A DNA stretch of 64,000 bases, taken from positions 1-64,000 of the forward strand of contig PQAS01000048.1 in the NCBI GenBank assembly GCA_003104905.1, in the 5' to 3' direction. The notes beneath the pieces were generated by a model. That model was not told the origin of the DNA. It worked only from the letters and a program-made list of their open reading frames with translations, and made no database searches. The translations under genes and the position numbers were made by a program. This DNA comes from Candidatus Methanoperedentaceae archaeon (GTDB taxonomy: Archaea; Halobacteriota; Methanosarcinia; Methanosarcinales; Methanoperedenaceae). This document shows positions 27,278 through 35,648 of the stretch, piece by piece. Positions within the stretch are counted from its first letter, which is position 1; every line of letters begins with the position of its first letter.

Positions 27278-28093
27278 ATGATAGAAAATATCATTTGGCC
27301 GGCGCTTGGTTTGCTTGTTATAGCTTCGCTTATCCCAAGGCATAATAAGGTCAAACTTCCTCTTATGGGAATAAGCTGGATATTCTTTTCAATACACTGG
27401 ATGCTTCAGTGGAAGCATTATTACGAACTTGAAGATTATGTTAATGTATTCTTGACAATTTTTGCCGGGGTCTTTAGTATATTCATAGGTTACCTGCTGA
27501 TAAAAAAGGACAGGTTGCTATTCAGGAATATCAATGGAATAGATACATTGACTTCTATTTCCATGATGACTACAGCTGCTGCAATAGGCGGTATTTCTTA
27601 TTTTCTCTTCGCAAAGATCCCTTCATTGAATTTGTGGATAATCTCCACAGTAACTGATCAGACCGTATGGATGGGATCATCTCTTGGAATATTGATAACA
27701 AGGCTTGATTGGAACCTTATATCAGTAAATGGCTATAAGGTGGAGATAATCCTTGCATGCACGGCTATCGAAAGTATCGCATTATTTTTAGGGATAATAG
27801 CGAGTGTCAATGCGTCATTTAAAAGGCTGGCGACGGCTTTTATGATATCCGTTCCGGTAATATATGGTTTGAACCTGATAAGAAATGTTTTTGTGGTTGA
27901 AGCTTATGGGATGACATGGTTTGGAGACCCTGAAATGAGTTTCTATATTGCGCATACTATTATCGCAAAAATCGGCTCATTGATCGCATTATTCGTGATA
28001 GCTTACGCTGTCTTCAAGATACTGCCGGAAATTATCGATATGATTGATGGGATACTGAATCTTGTAGGAGGGATTTTCAAGAATGATGGCTAA
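27278..28093 (+). CDS. artA: Archaeosortase A
   Basis: 271-residue membrane protein with about 8 spans. The exosortase-type catalytic residues are visible: Cys161 in ACTAIES, Arg202 in LNLIRNVF and His226 in YIAHTIIAK. ArtA cleaves PGF-CTERM tails, and in Haloferax substrates become lipid-linked with dependence on PssA and PssD. The two homologous lipid genes directly follow (overlap of 11 bases with asd), and a PGF-CTERM protein lies at 34298, so substrate and enzyme are in the same window. Confidence 0.93.
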   Translation: MIENIIWPALGLLVIASLIPRHNKVKLPLMGISWIFFSIHWMLQWKHYYELEDYVNVFLTIFAGVFSIFIGYLLIKKDRLLFRNINGIDTLTSISMMTTAAAIGGISYFLFAKIPSLNLWIISTVTDQTVWMGSSLGILITRLDWNLISVNGYKVEIILACTAIESIALFLGIIASVNASFKRLATAFMISVPVIYGLNLIRNVFVVEAYGMTWFGDPEMSFYIAHTIIAKIGSLIALFVIAYAVFKILPEIIDMIDGILNLVGGIFKNDG

Positions 28094-28727
28094 AGGTTCG
28101 TTTTCATGGATATTGGGAATATTTCTGCTTACCATCTTTTCCTGGATCGGATTTAGTAACCTGAGCGGCCAGCTCTCATTGTTCTTCTTTCTTTTATTCG
28201 AAATAGGGGTAATACTCTCGCTGTTTTTTATTATATTTTTTCGCGATCCGGAACGAATACCATCCGGGGATGAGGATGATGCAGTTTCGCCTGCTGATGG
28301 AAAAGTAATATCTATCAACCAGAGGACAGTATGCATTTTTATGAATATCCACAACGTTCATGTGAACCGCGCTCCTCTTGCTGGAATAGTTACTCATATA
28401 GATTATAAACCGGGAGGTTATATCCCTGCTTTTAACAAGGATTCCGATGTAAATGAAAGGAACCATGTTGTTTTTGATACTGCGTCGGGAACTCTTGAAT
28501 TAACGCAAATAGCAGGTGTCCTGACAAGGAGGATCGTTTCTTATATCAGCGAAGGAACACATGTCAAAAGAGGTGAGCGCATCGGAATGATACGTTTTGG
28601 CTCACGAGTGGATATCACGATACCGGAAGGGTATGTTTTTACAGTCGGACTAAATGATAATGTAAGAGCGGCACAGACCATAATTGCCAGGAAAATAGAA
28701 AAACACAAGGTAATATCTGAAAAATAG
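28083..28727 (+). CDS. asd: Archaetidylserine decarboxylase
   Basis: 214-residue phosphatidylserine decarboxylase-family protein converting archaetidylserine to archaetidylethanolamine. Two N-terminal membrane segments precede the catalytic domain (SPADGKVI, IHNVHVNRAPLAG); RFGSRVD holds the Gly-Ser self-cleavage site that makes the pyruvoyl group. Overlaps artA and is 10 bases before pssA, with a GGAGGG ribosome site inside the end of artA. Confidence 0.93.
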   Translation: MMAKGSFSWILGIFLLTIFSWIGFSNLSGQLSLFFFLLFEIGVILSLFFIIFFRDPERIPSGDEDDAVSPADGKVISINQRTVCIFMNIHNVHVNRAPLAGIVTHIDYKPGGYIPAFNKDSDVNERNHVVFDTASGTLELTQIAGVLTRRIVSYISEGTHVKRGERIGMIRFGSRVDITIPEGYVFTVGLNDNVRAAQTIIARKIEKHKVISEK

Positions 28728-28737
28728 GGAAATAGGA

Positions 28738-29424
28738 ATGGGACAAAATATATTAAAACTTATTAAACTGGCTGATATCATAACTCTTATCAATGCTTTA
28801 ATGGGATTTGCCTCGATAATAATGACGCTGCGGGGGCAGATAGAAAGCGCGCTGGTTTTGATACTTCTTGCAGTGATAGCCGATGCCGCTGACGGTGCAG
28901 TAGCGAGGTATTCCGGATTTGGTGTTCTTGGGGCGAATCTTGACTCATTATCCGATGTTATATCGTTCGGGGTTGCGCCGGCAGTTATTGCATTTGTTTC
29001 ATTTTCAAAATTTGGGTCTCTGGCAGGAGTTTTTCCCGGTCTTTTCATGGTTTGCGGTACATTACGTCTTGCCAGATTCAATGTCTCCGGGAAAAAGGAT
29101 GGATTTGAAGGAATTCCCATAACTGCAGGTGGTTTAATGGTAGCATTATTTCTCCTGGTAAAAGATCTTGTTCCATTTTTTGAATATTGTTTTGCTGCGC
29201 TTCTTTTTATTTTATCGGTGTTGATGGTAAGCACGATAAGTTATCCTAAAATTAAAAAACCCATAATCCTTGCACCAATGGCAATAGTTCTCATATTCAG
29301 TATCGCGGCTTTTTTTTTCGGGTCTTTGGACCTTGTGAAAAAAGGTTCGTTGTTGCTGTTCATACTTATTATGGCTTACTTTTTATTCCCGGTTTGGAGG
29401 AAAATATATGTCCGAAATAAATAA
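28738..29424 (+). CDS. pssA: Archaetidylserine synthase (CDP-alcohol phosphotransferase)
   Basis: 228-residue membrane enzyme joining CDP-archaeol and serine. The CDP-alcohol phosphotransferase signature DG-x2-AR-x8-G-x3-D-x3-D is complete (DGAVARYSGFGVLGANLDSLSD). About eight membrane helices. With asd it provides archaetidylethanolamine, the lipid implicated in anchoring of archaeosortase substrates. Its end overlaps mptD by 17 bases. Confidence 0.93.
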   Translation: MGQNILKLIKLADIITLINALMGFASIIMTLRGQIESALVLILLAVIADAADGAVARYSGFGVLGANLDSLSDVISFGVAPAVIAFVSFSKFGSLAGVFPGLFMVCGTLRLARFNVSGKKDGFEGIPITAGGLMVALFLLVKDLVPFFEYCFAALLFILSVLMVSTISYPKIKKPIILAPMAIVLIFSIAAFFFGSLDLVKKGSLLLFILIMAYFLFPVWRKIYVRNK

Positions 29425-29764
29425 CCGTGACAGGGCTGTTTTTGAAGCAGGAATAAAGCTCGGAGCTTTGTATCACCAGTTCGTTGGCACTCCTATCAAT
29501 ACGGATATGCTTGATGGTCTTGCCAGGATGATAGAAGAAAGCATAGGGGTTCAGCCGTTTGTAAGAAGCATCAGTGTTTCAATAGATGCCGAAATGGTTG
29601 AAAAAAATCAGAATCAGGAATTCGGATATTGCGAATTGGAGGGCCGCATGCTTCATGTAAGTTTGCAAGTGCTTTATAAGAATATCATAGCTCATGCGGA
29701 AATGAGTTACGATGAAGAAAAGGATTATCCTTTAATGAGCGTTAAGAAGATCGAGGAAATGTGA
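29408..29764 (+). CDS. mptD: Dihydroneopterin aldolase, archaeal type
   Basis: 118-residue MptD-family protein (formerly DUF372), which splits 7,8-dihydroneopterin during tetrahydromethanopterin synthesis. Recognised from GIKLGALYHQFVGTP. GGAGGAAA directly precedes the ATG inside the end of pssA. Tetrahydromethanopterin is the C1 carrier of methanogens and methane oxidisers, supporting the taxonomic inference. Confidence 0.88.
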   Translation: MSEINNRDRAVFEAGIKLGALYHQFVGTPINTDMLDGLARMIEESIGVQPFVRSISVSIDAEMVEKNQNQEFGYCELEGRMLHVSLQVLYKNIIAHAEMSYDEEKDYPLMSVKKIEEM

Positions 29765-29780
29765 AATCTTGTTTTTTTCA

Positions 29781-30134
29781 TCACCAGAACTTCCACCATT
29801 TTTTCTCTTCAGGCGGAGGCGCCGTAAGCATTCGTTGTGTCTGGATATGAAGGACCTGTTCCTGATGGAGCAGCTTAAGAATATCATCTATTTTTGATCT
29901 CAGGAATTCTACTTCATTTTTTATTCTTTGTATTTCATCGTTTTTCGCCAGGTCATTTTTACTAATATTGTTAACACTGCTTTCACCTGGCATTTCAACA
30001 ACGCTTTTATTTTTCCTGTCAAAATAAAATTCAAGGGCTTCAGTTACAACATCGATTTTTGGCCTGCCGCTGTTGTCAATTTTTTCCTGCAGTTCTAATG
30101 GTATCCTCACATTAAGCTGTTTTTTTTCTCCCAT
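29781..30134 (-). CDS. Ribbon-helix-helix protein with Trp-rich tail (second copy)
   Basis: 117 residues: N-terminal RHH-like region (QLNVRIPLELQEKID ... VTEALEFYF, about 5-40), a Ser/Asn linker, a helical/coiled-coil section (about 65-100), and the C-terminal tail PPPEEKKWWKFW. The layout matches the protein at 24013, but the middle parts differ strongly, so selection seems to hold the RHH and tail. Lies alone, convergent with mptD. A 16-base duplication including the start region (AGCATGGGAGAAAAAG) precedes and overlaps its 5' end. Confidence 0.75.
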   Translation of the reverse strand: MGEKKQLNVRIPLELQEKIDNSGRPKIDVVTEALEFYFDRKNKSVVEMPGESSVNNISKNDLAKNDEIQRIKNEVEFLRSKIDDILKLLHQEQVLHIQTQRMLTAPPPEEKKWWKFW

Positions 30135-30234
30135 GCTTTTTCTCCCATGCTTATATAACTGAATAACTATTTAATATCTCTTTCTGTCAGGAGCAAAACA
30201 TAAAAAGCTGAAGAAACGATTTAATCACCTATTC

Positions 30235-30951
30235 ATGCTTACCTTTCGAATAGTACTTGTTGAACCGCTTTACAGCGGAAACATAGGTTCGGTAGCTCGA
30301 GTTATGAAAAATTTTGGGTTCAGTGAACTTGTTCTCTTAAATCCCTGTGAAATCGATATGCCTGCACGCGTAATGTCGGTTCATGCGTATGATATTATCG
30401 AGAATGCAAGGATCGAATTCTCTTTTAATGACGCTTTAAAAGGCTCAAATATTATTGTCGGAATGACGGGACTTCCGGGGAAAACTGATAATAAACACTT
30501 CAGGATCCCTGCATATAGCCCCAGGCAATTGAAAGAAAAACTGGCTGAAAATAATGGTATAATATCTCTTGTTTTCGGAAGGGAAGATGCGGGGCTTCGA
30601 AACGAGGAACTTGAATTGTGCGACATAATAGTTAATATCCCTACAAGCCAGGTTTACCAGAGCATGAATCTTTCTCACGCTGTTGCTGTGGTTTTGTATG
30701 AGCTGAGCGATATAAAAGCCGGAGACAGGTATATAGCCGACCATTTTGATATCGAGCTTCTATATGAGCACATTGATGAAGTACTCGATGATATTGAATA
30801 TAAGGAGCATAAAGAAGACAAGACAAAGCTTATGTTAAGCAGGATATTAGGACGTGCTGAATTAACAGCACGAGAGGTACAAACCCTTCGTGGGATACTG
30901 CGGCGCATCCAGTGGAAATTAAGAACAGGTGAATATGGAAAATCCCATTAA
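30235..30951 (+). CDS. trmJ: tRNA 2'-O-methyltransferase TrmJ (SPOUT)
   Basis: 238-residue SPOUT-class RNA methyltransferase. N-terminal VLVEPLYSGNIGSVARVMKNFG is the TrmJ/TrmH opening; LVFGREDAGLRNEEL and IPTSQVYQSMNLSHAV form the knotted SAM site. Archaeal TrmJ methylates C32 of tRNAs. It overlaps the methanogenesis marker 14 gene by 17 bases, so it is the first gene of that operon. Confidence 0.92.
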   Translation: MLTFRIVLVEPLYSGNIGSVARVMKNFGFSELVLLNPCEIDMPARVMSVHAYDIIENARIEFSFNDALKGSNIIVGMTGLPGKTDNKHFRIPAYSPRQLKEKLAENNGIISLVFGREDAGLRNEELELCDIIVNIPTSQVYQSMNLSHAVAVVLYELSDIKAGDRYIADHFDIELLYEHIDEVLDDIEYKEHKEDKTKLMLSRILGRAELTAREVQTLRGILRRIQWKLRTGEYGKSH

Positions 30952-32440
30952 ATTCGTACTCGGCTGCATATTTGGCAGGAAGCCGAGAATTGCACAAAGT
31001 CAGATAATCAGACCTTCCGAACTGAAAGGTGATATTAAATTGGGCGAATTTATTCCCTTCTTTATAGTTGCATCCATAGAAGTAGGGAATACTACTACCA
31101 AATGCATCCTGACAGCCACAAATATGAAAGACGGGCGCACACGCGTTTTGAACAAGACCGTTAAAATGACACGGGACGTCAGGAAACCGAAACCTAACGA
31201 AAGGATCTTTGGTTCCACCCTTAGTGGTGTCTCATTAACTAAAGAATCCATTGCCGAACTCGTAAGGGATACTCTGATTGAAGCGCATGAGGCTGTAAAC
31301 CTTGATATCACGACAGATCTTGATTTTGCAGTAAGATCAACTGGTGTCGTTGCAGGTTTTTCATCGCCGCATGAAGTCGGGGAATTTATTAAGGCGCTTG
31401 CGGACGGGTGCCTGCTTGCGGGGATCCCGCCAAAGAAGATGGTTCCGGCAATGTCTATTGATAATATCCCGGCTAAATTCAAAGACAAAACGCTGATAGA
31501 TAAGATCATATTTACAGGAGCTGTCGGGGGTGTCCTTCCCCCTATTGGTTCAACAGGAGTTGAGATCGTCGCAAACGAAATGGAAGGCGAACTCGCAACT
31601 GCAGGTATCAAAGAGGGTGCCAAATGGTCCGGCGTAGATTTCAGGAATCCTGTTTTTTCAATGGATTTCGGGACGACCCTTAAAGGCCGTATTACCAATG
31701 ATGAAATCCCTTATGCCAGGACTATTGCGAATCTTTGTGGTTTTGCAGGGGCGATTCCTGATGCTGTTATAAAAGGAACAGGTCTTGTGGATAAGAGATA
31801 CGGAGCTGCCCTTGATCTTTTCAGCGATAATAAAGAACGCATGATATGGCTTTCAAAAGGAAGTGTTATCAGGAAATATTCTGATGAGATACTATCACGT
31901 GTCAAAATAGAGATCGTACCTGATAATGTAAGTCGATACGGAAGCGTACCGGTCGATCCTGTTGCTGCAAGAAATATAGGTGTAATACTTATCGGTTGCG
32001 ATGTTGGAGATAACGGAAGTCTCCTGCATGAATTGACGGATATTGGCTCGGAATTATACTCAAAACACGGGTTAAGAACAATGTTTGCTTCTCTTGACCT
32101 CGTATCTGCTTCGATGGTGAGGAGAATCTTGAAACTTGCCATCGAACATAAGCTTTTTTCCGGGAAGACTTCTATCGGATTGACAGGAAGAGCTGCCATT
32201 ACAGGCTGTAAACCTTTCCTGATATTGAAAAGTATTGAAAAGCTGGGGGTCTTTAAAGAACCCAGGGACCATGTAGTGTTCGTGGATGATGGTCTGGCCC
32301 GCGGCGCCGCCGTTATGGCGCGCTGCATGAACTCCATGGGGGTACCCGGGAATCCCATCGGGGGTATAAGGGGCGGTGGCTGCGTCCTGAAACAGCGTAT
32401 TGATCACTATGAAAAATCAAAAGAGAGGAATGTATATTGA
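30935..32440 (+). CDS. Methanogenesis marker protein 14
   Basis: 501 residues from ATG 30935 (AGGTGA just upstream). An ASKHA-like actin-fold protein: EVGNTTTKC near residue 55 and FVDDGLARGAA near the C-terminus resemble phosphate-binding loops. This is a marker family found in methanogens and relatives. It probably takes part in a cofactor or enzyme activation process but the exact role is unknown to me. The stop overlaps the TTG start of the DUF1890 gene. Confidence 0.9.
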   Translation: MENPIKFVLGCIFGRKPRIAQSQIIRPSELKGDIKLGEFIPFFIVASIEVGNTTTKCILTATNMKDGRTRVLNKTVKMTRDVRKPKPNERIFGSTLSGVSLTKESIAELVRDTLIEAHEAVNLDITTDLDFAVRSTGVVAGFSSPHEVGEFIKALADGCLLAGIPPKKMVPAMSIDNIPAKFKDKTLIDKIIFTGAVGGVLPPIGSTGVEIVANEMEGELATAGIKEGAKWSGVDFRNPVFSMDFGTTLKGRITNDEIPYARTIANLCGFAGAIPDAVIKGTGLVDKRYGAALDLFSDNKERMIWLSKGSVIRKYSDEILSRVKIEIVPDNVSRYGSVPVDPVAARNIGVILIGCDVGDNGSLLHELTDIGSELYSKHGLRTMFASLDLVSASMVRRILKLAIEHKLFSGKTSIGLTGRAAITGCKPFLILKSIEKLGVFKEPRDHVVFVDDGLARGAAVMARCMNSMGVPGNPIGGIRGGGCVLKQRIDHYEKSKERNVY

Positions 32441-32889
32441 AAGCACTTTTAATGATGGGATGCCCTGAATTGCCAGTCCAGACAGCAGCGGCATTGTATA
32501 TCGCCAATAAATTGGACCGGGAAGGATTTGAAGTTATATCCGCAGGGAATAAAGCTGCCATAAGCCTTCTTCTGAATTCCGATCCTGAGAAACATTATAT
32601 CAAGAAAGTGATGGACCTTGACAGGTGTATCGGCGCCCTTGCTGAAAAGACAATGGATTTTGACCTGTGTTTTGTTTTTATCCATAGCGATAGCGGTATT
32701 TCATATCTGGCAACGATAAAATCGATTTCTAAGGCGAAGACAATAGCCGTAATTTTTGGAAAAGAGATAGAACCTCTCATTGAAGCAAGTGCGGATTCTG
32801 TCATAATTGCCGCAAAAGCTGTTCATAATCCTACACCGCTTCGGGCAAAGATTGACGGGGTGAAGTCATGGGCTGCGTTGACGAGATGA
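32437..32889 (+). CDS. DUF1890 family protein
   Basis: 150 residues starting at TTG 32437 (family members begin MKALxxxGCPExPVQT, as here), overlapping the marker 14 stop by 4 bases. A Rossmann-like fold is suggested by alternating strands and helices. Found mainly in methanogens and methane-oxidising archaea, next to DUF1894. Function unknown. Confidence 0.87.
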   Translation: MKALLMMGCPELPVQTAAALYIANKLDREGFEVISAGNKAAISLLLNSDPEKHYIKKVMDLDRCIGALAEKTMDFDLCFVFIHSDSGISYLATIKSISKAKTIAVIFGKEIEPLIEASADSVIIAAKAVHNPTPLRAKIDGVKSWAALTR

Positions 32890-33146
32890 ATTATGAGATA
32901 TTGCTGCCCAATAGCTCTTTTAAGGAATGTGCTGAATATATAAAGAAAAATTTCAAAGAAATATATTATGTTCCGGCAGGCTTCAAGATATTTGACAATT
33001 ATCTTGTCGGGATCCCGCCAATACCGATAGCTGTGGATAATGATGATATTATCATGCCTTATGTAAAGCCATGCCATGGGTGTTTTGTGCTGAGGGTACC
33101 AGGAAAAGAGGAAATAGGGGGATTGAGGAGATCAGAGACGTTTTAA
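32868..33146 (+). CDS. DUF1894 family protein
   Basis: 92-residue protein beginning MGCVDEMNYEILLP with GGGGTGA just upstream, overlapping the DUF1890 gene by 22 bases. Contains the conserved GIPPIPIAV and VKPCHGCFVLR segments; the Cys pair might bind metal. Genomic partner of DUF1890 in methanogens. Function unknown. Last gene of the trmJ-mmp14-DUF1890-DUF1894 operon. Confidence 0.87.
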   Translation: MGCVDEMNYEILLPNSSFKECAEYIKKNFKEIYYVPAGFKIFDNYLVGIPPIPIAVDNDDIIMPYVKPCHGCFVLRVPGKEEIGGLRRSETF

Positions 33147-33176
33147 TTTATTATGGAGTCTCATAAAAGGAATATC

Positions 33177-33232
33177 AACCACAGAGTTCACAGAGCGTTG
33201 ACGTTTTTCTCTTTGTAACTCTGTGGTTTTTT
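33177..33232 (+). terminator. 12-bp perfect inverted repeat with T-run (REP-like)
   Basis: AACCACAGAGTT (33177-33188) and AACTCTGTGGTT (33217-33228) are perfect complements over a 28-base loop, and the right arm runs into six T (33227-33232). It lies 30 bases after the DUF1894 stop and before the convergent AIM24 gene. The ACCACAGAG core resembles dispersed REP-like elements seen in many genomes. Confidence 0.6.
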
Positions 33233-33277
33233 CAAACCAGAAGATAATAAATAAACCTTGAAGGTAAAAGAAAAATC

Positions 33278-33973
33278 CTATCCACCCTTTGGCAGGAACG
33301 GTGTCAGCCAGGCAAGGAACGAATTCATGCTTCTTGTCTGCAAATAAAGAGTACCTGTTCCCCGAAATTCTGCTACAAGCCCTTCACCGCTGAATATAGT
33401 TGATTTGAGGCCGCCTACTCTTTTTACGCTGTAATCCAATTCTTCAGTGAAAGCTACCATGTGCCCGGTATCAATAGTAAAAGTTTCTCCTTTCATCCTG
33501 ACTTCGTGTATGGCTCCGAAACTGGAGATGAAAGCGTCACCTGTCCCTGCCATCTTCAGGAGAAATAAACCTTCGCTTGAGAAAAATGATTTTGCTCCTC
33601 CCCATTTTGTATCAAGGCTCAGCTGCGGGGAAGAGGCCATGTAGCTTCCACTCTGTATAAATAGTGTCTCTCCATTCAGCCTGTGATGGGAGATATCTCC
33701 CTGGTATGGCGGCGCAAGTCCCACGATTCCTTTCGAATTAGCCGTAAAAGTATTGGTGAAGAAAGACTCCCCGCCAAGCAAACCCCGTGTAAGCGCACCT
33801 AATACACCGCCTTTTGCTTTTGTGGCTATCTCTATCCCTGGCGACATATATACCATGGCGCCTGATTCGGCTTCGATTCGTTCCCCTGCTTCCAGCTTTA
33901 CTTCAAGCAAGGTATAAGCTGGCTTATATAATATTTCATGCTCCATGTTCGATAAATTCTCAGCTACTGTCAT
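33278..33973 (-). CDS. AIM24 / TIGR00266 family protein
   Basis: 231 residues rich in Gly-turn beta strands (AESGAMVYMSPGIE, SSEGLFLLKMAGTGDAF, FSGEGLVAEFRGTGTLYLQT), the tryptophan RNA-binding attenuator-like fold of the AIM24 family. Present in all domains of life; the archaeal function is unknown. Stands alone, convergent with the DUF1894 gene. Normal length. Confidence 0.88.
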   Translation of the reverse strand: MTVAENLSNMEHEILYKPAYTLLEVKLEAGERIEAESGAMVYMSPGIEIATKAKGGVLGALTRGLLGGESFFTNTFTANSKGIVGLAPPYQGDISHHRLNGETLFIQSGSYMASSPQLSLDTKWGGAKSFFSSEGLFLLKMAGTGDAFISSFGAIHEVRMKGETFTIDTGHMVAFTEELDYSVKRVGGLKSTIFSGEGLVAEFRGTGTLYLQTRSMNSFLAWLTPFLPKGG

Positions 33974-34059
33974 AAATCTGGCGTTTATTTATAACTATCA
34001 AATCGACAATAAGTGAAGTCCGAATCGTCAATTGCGCCCATGCATGCATGTTTTGACCA

Positions 34060-34297
34060 CAAAAGATTTAAAAGGGTACTTACTATAAACGGATTGTAAT
34101 CCATAATAGGATTTAATAGAGGGTGATGAAATCGACTTTTATGACGGCCATTAAATTGGCTGTTCAGTGAAAGACGGTTTAGCGATGCAGGCGGAACGAA
34201 AGTCCGGCCTTTTGATAACTATCACTCCTGACCGTAAAATCGGCATATCTCGAAGGAGATCAAAATAGAACCATAAAAATATGGAGGTAAAGAAATA
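34060..34297 (+). promoter_or_regulatory. Promoter and long structured leader of the S-layer gene
   Basis: TATA-like elements at 34067-34075 (atttaaaag) and 34082-34088 imply a start near 34095-34110, hence a leader of about 190 bases. A palindrome GGATTGTAATCC sits at 34091-34102. The leader can form several short helices: GCCA/TGGC near 34147-34160, CGGA/TCCG near 34191-34206, and CTCC-CCG/CGG-GGAG near 34225-34258. GGAGGT (34282-34287) is the ribosome site for ATG 34298. No known riboswitch was recognised. Confidence 0.5.
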
Positions 34298-35512
34298 ATG
34301 ACTAAACGAATATTAAGTGTTGCGTTAGCAGTGTTAATGCTAATAACAATAGCATTTACTGCAAGCGCAGCGACAGATGTAACAAAAGTGGAGGTCCGAG
34401 GTACTGTATTTGATGCAGAACCAGCAAGTCAGGCCGCTGTAACGCCTACCTGGAATGCTCAGACATTTGCCGGATTCTTCTATGATTTGAAGTATAACAG
34501 ATCAACTGAGACGATGTATATCCAGGAAACCCTGGCTGCACTTCAGACTAACAAGACAATTCAGGAAAAGAAATTGTACTACGAAACAGGAAAGGCCCTG
34601 ATTCAGTTCAAAGTGAATGAGAAAGAAGCCAATGTAACAGTAGATGGCGAAGAAAATTATTCACTCGTAGGCTGGCAGGCTGAGAAATGGATCGCAGTCA
34701 ATGATGTAGCCAATAAGATTGCCAAACTTGCCTTTGAGATGGGTAAGGATGACAAGAAGACACTCGCAACAGGCGAGACCTGGGCACTTGGCTCTGGCTA
34801 TGAGTTAACAATCAATGCCGTAGATGCAAGAGCATCACCAAGACAGGTATGGTTCACACTGAAGAAAGATGGAGCTTTAATCGATGAAGGCATCGGTCAG
34901 GCCCCAACAGATAGCACATCAACAGCTAAACAGAAGGCAGTATACTACAAGAAAGCAACAATTCTTGGCGAAAGCGATTCACTTCTGTTCACAGTATATG
35001 TTGATTCAATCTTCTCAGGCTCGGCCTCAGACATGGTACAGTTCAAGTACGCATGGCTGATCGACCAGGGTTCTGCAAAAGAAATAAAAGGTTCAGATAT
35101 TTATGGAGCCTTTGAAGTTACACAAGCCACTTCCGAAAAGATTGTACTCTATAACAAGAACTCGGTAAGCTTGTCCCAGAATACTGAAACAACCTTAATG
35201 GGAGATATGAAATTCAAGACCGCAGACTCTACGAAACTCAGATTCTACCCCAAGGTTGACTACGTAATCTCAGGAAATGTAACAACACCTTCAGGAACCG
35301 GAACAGCCACAGTAAAGGGAACTGCAAAGGCAACAACAAACGTGACCTCAAACGTCACCGCAGTTGCGCCAACAGTAGTTGCACCAACAGCTGTACAAAC
35401 CACAGAATCAAAACCAACAACAGCACCAACAACAGTGCCTGGTTTTGAGGCAGCGTTTGCAATTGCAGGCTTGCTTGCAGTAGCATACATCGTGTTGAGA
35501 CAGAGAAAGTAA
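34298..35512 (+). CDS. S-layer protein with PGF-CTERM anchor signal
   Basis: 404 residues: signal peptide (about 1-24, ending AFTASA), one Methanosarcina-type S-layer duplication (DUF1608) domain (about 28-320; WNAQTFAGFFYDLKYNRSTE, YSLVGWQAEKWIAVND, VYVDSIFSG), a Thr/Ala/Pro-rich stalk with N-x-T sites (about 322-378), and a C-terminal PGFEAAFAIAGLLAV segment with a basic end, the PGF-CTERM signal. ArtA encoded at 27278 is the expected processing enzyme. The strong ribosome site, long leader and terminator suggest high expression, so it may be a main S-layer component. Confidence 0.92.
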   Translation: MTKRILSVALAVLMLITIAFTASAATDVTKVEVRGTVFDAEPASQAAVTPTWNAQTFAGFFYDLKYNRSTETMYIQETLAALQTNKTIQEKKLYYETGKALIQFKVNEKEANVTVDGEENYSLVGWQAEKWIAVNDVANKIAKLAFEMGKDDKKTLATGETWALGSGYELTINAVDARASPRQVWFTLKKDGALIDEGIGQAPTDSTSTAKQKAVYYKKATILGESDSLLFTVYVDSIFSGSASDMVQFKYAWLIDQGSAKEIKGSDIYGAFEVTQATSEKIVLYNKNSVSLSQNTETTLMGDMKFKTADSTKLRFYPKVDYVISGNVTTPSGTGTATVKGTAKATTNVTSNVTAVAPTVVAPTAVQTTESKPTTAPTTVPGFEAAFAIAGLLAVAYIVLRQRK

Positions 35513-35524
35513 ATAAATAAATTC

Positions 35525-35556
35525 GAAGGGAGCAATCCCTTCACTCTTTTTTTTTT
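35525..35556 (+). terminator. GNRA-capped stem-loop terminator after the S-layer gene
   Basis: GAAGGGA (35525-35531) and TCCCTTC (35536-35542) form a 7-bp stem with loop GCAA, a GNRA tetraloop, followed by ten T (35547-35556). It is nearly identical to the stem-loop at 36006. Confidence 0.8.
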
Positions 35557-35574
35557 GAATAAATTATAAAAGTT

Positions 35575-35602
35575 ATACTTAAATAGATATACTTAAATAG
35601 AT
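35575..35602 (+). promoter_or_regulatory. Tandemly duplicated 14-bp TATA-like element
   Basis: ATACTTAAATAGAT occurs twice head to tail (35575-35588, 35589-35602). Each copy contains a TATA-like core (cttaaatag) and lies upstream of the 115-residue membrane protein gene (ATG 35649). Confidence 0.5.
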
Positions 35603-35648
35603 AAATGGCATAAAAAGATATGGGAAGAAAACTCCCGGAGGAAACTGA

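Noticed and set aside
33177-33228. Inverted repeat as ends of a miniature transposon
   Set aside because: The element would be only 52 bases with no target duplication, and a T-run follows; a terminator or REP-like element fits better.
34121-34290. tRNA or C/D box RNA in the S-layer leader
   Set aside because: A TGATGA-like box is present, but no matching D box pair or tRNA arms could be aligned; kept only as a structured leader.
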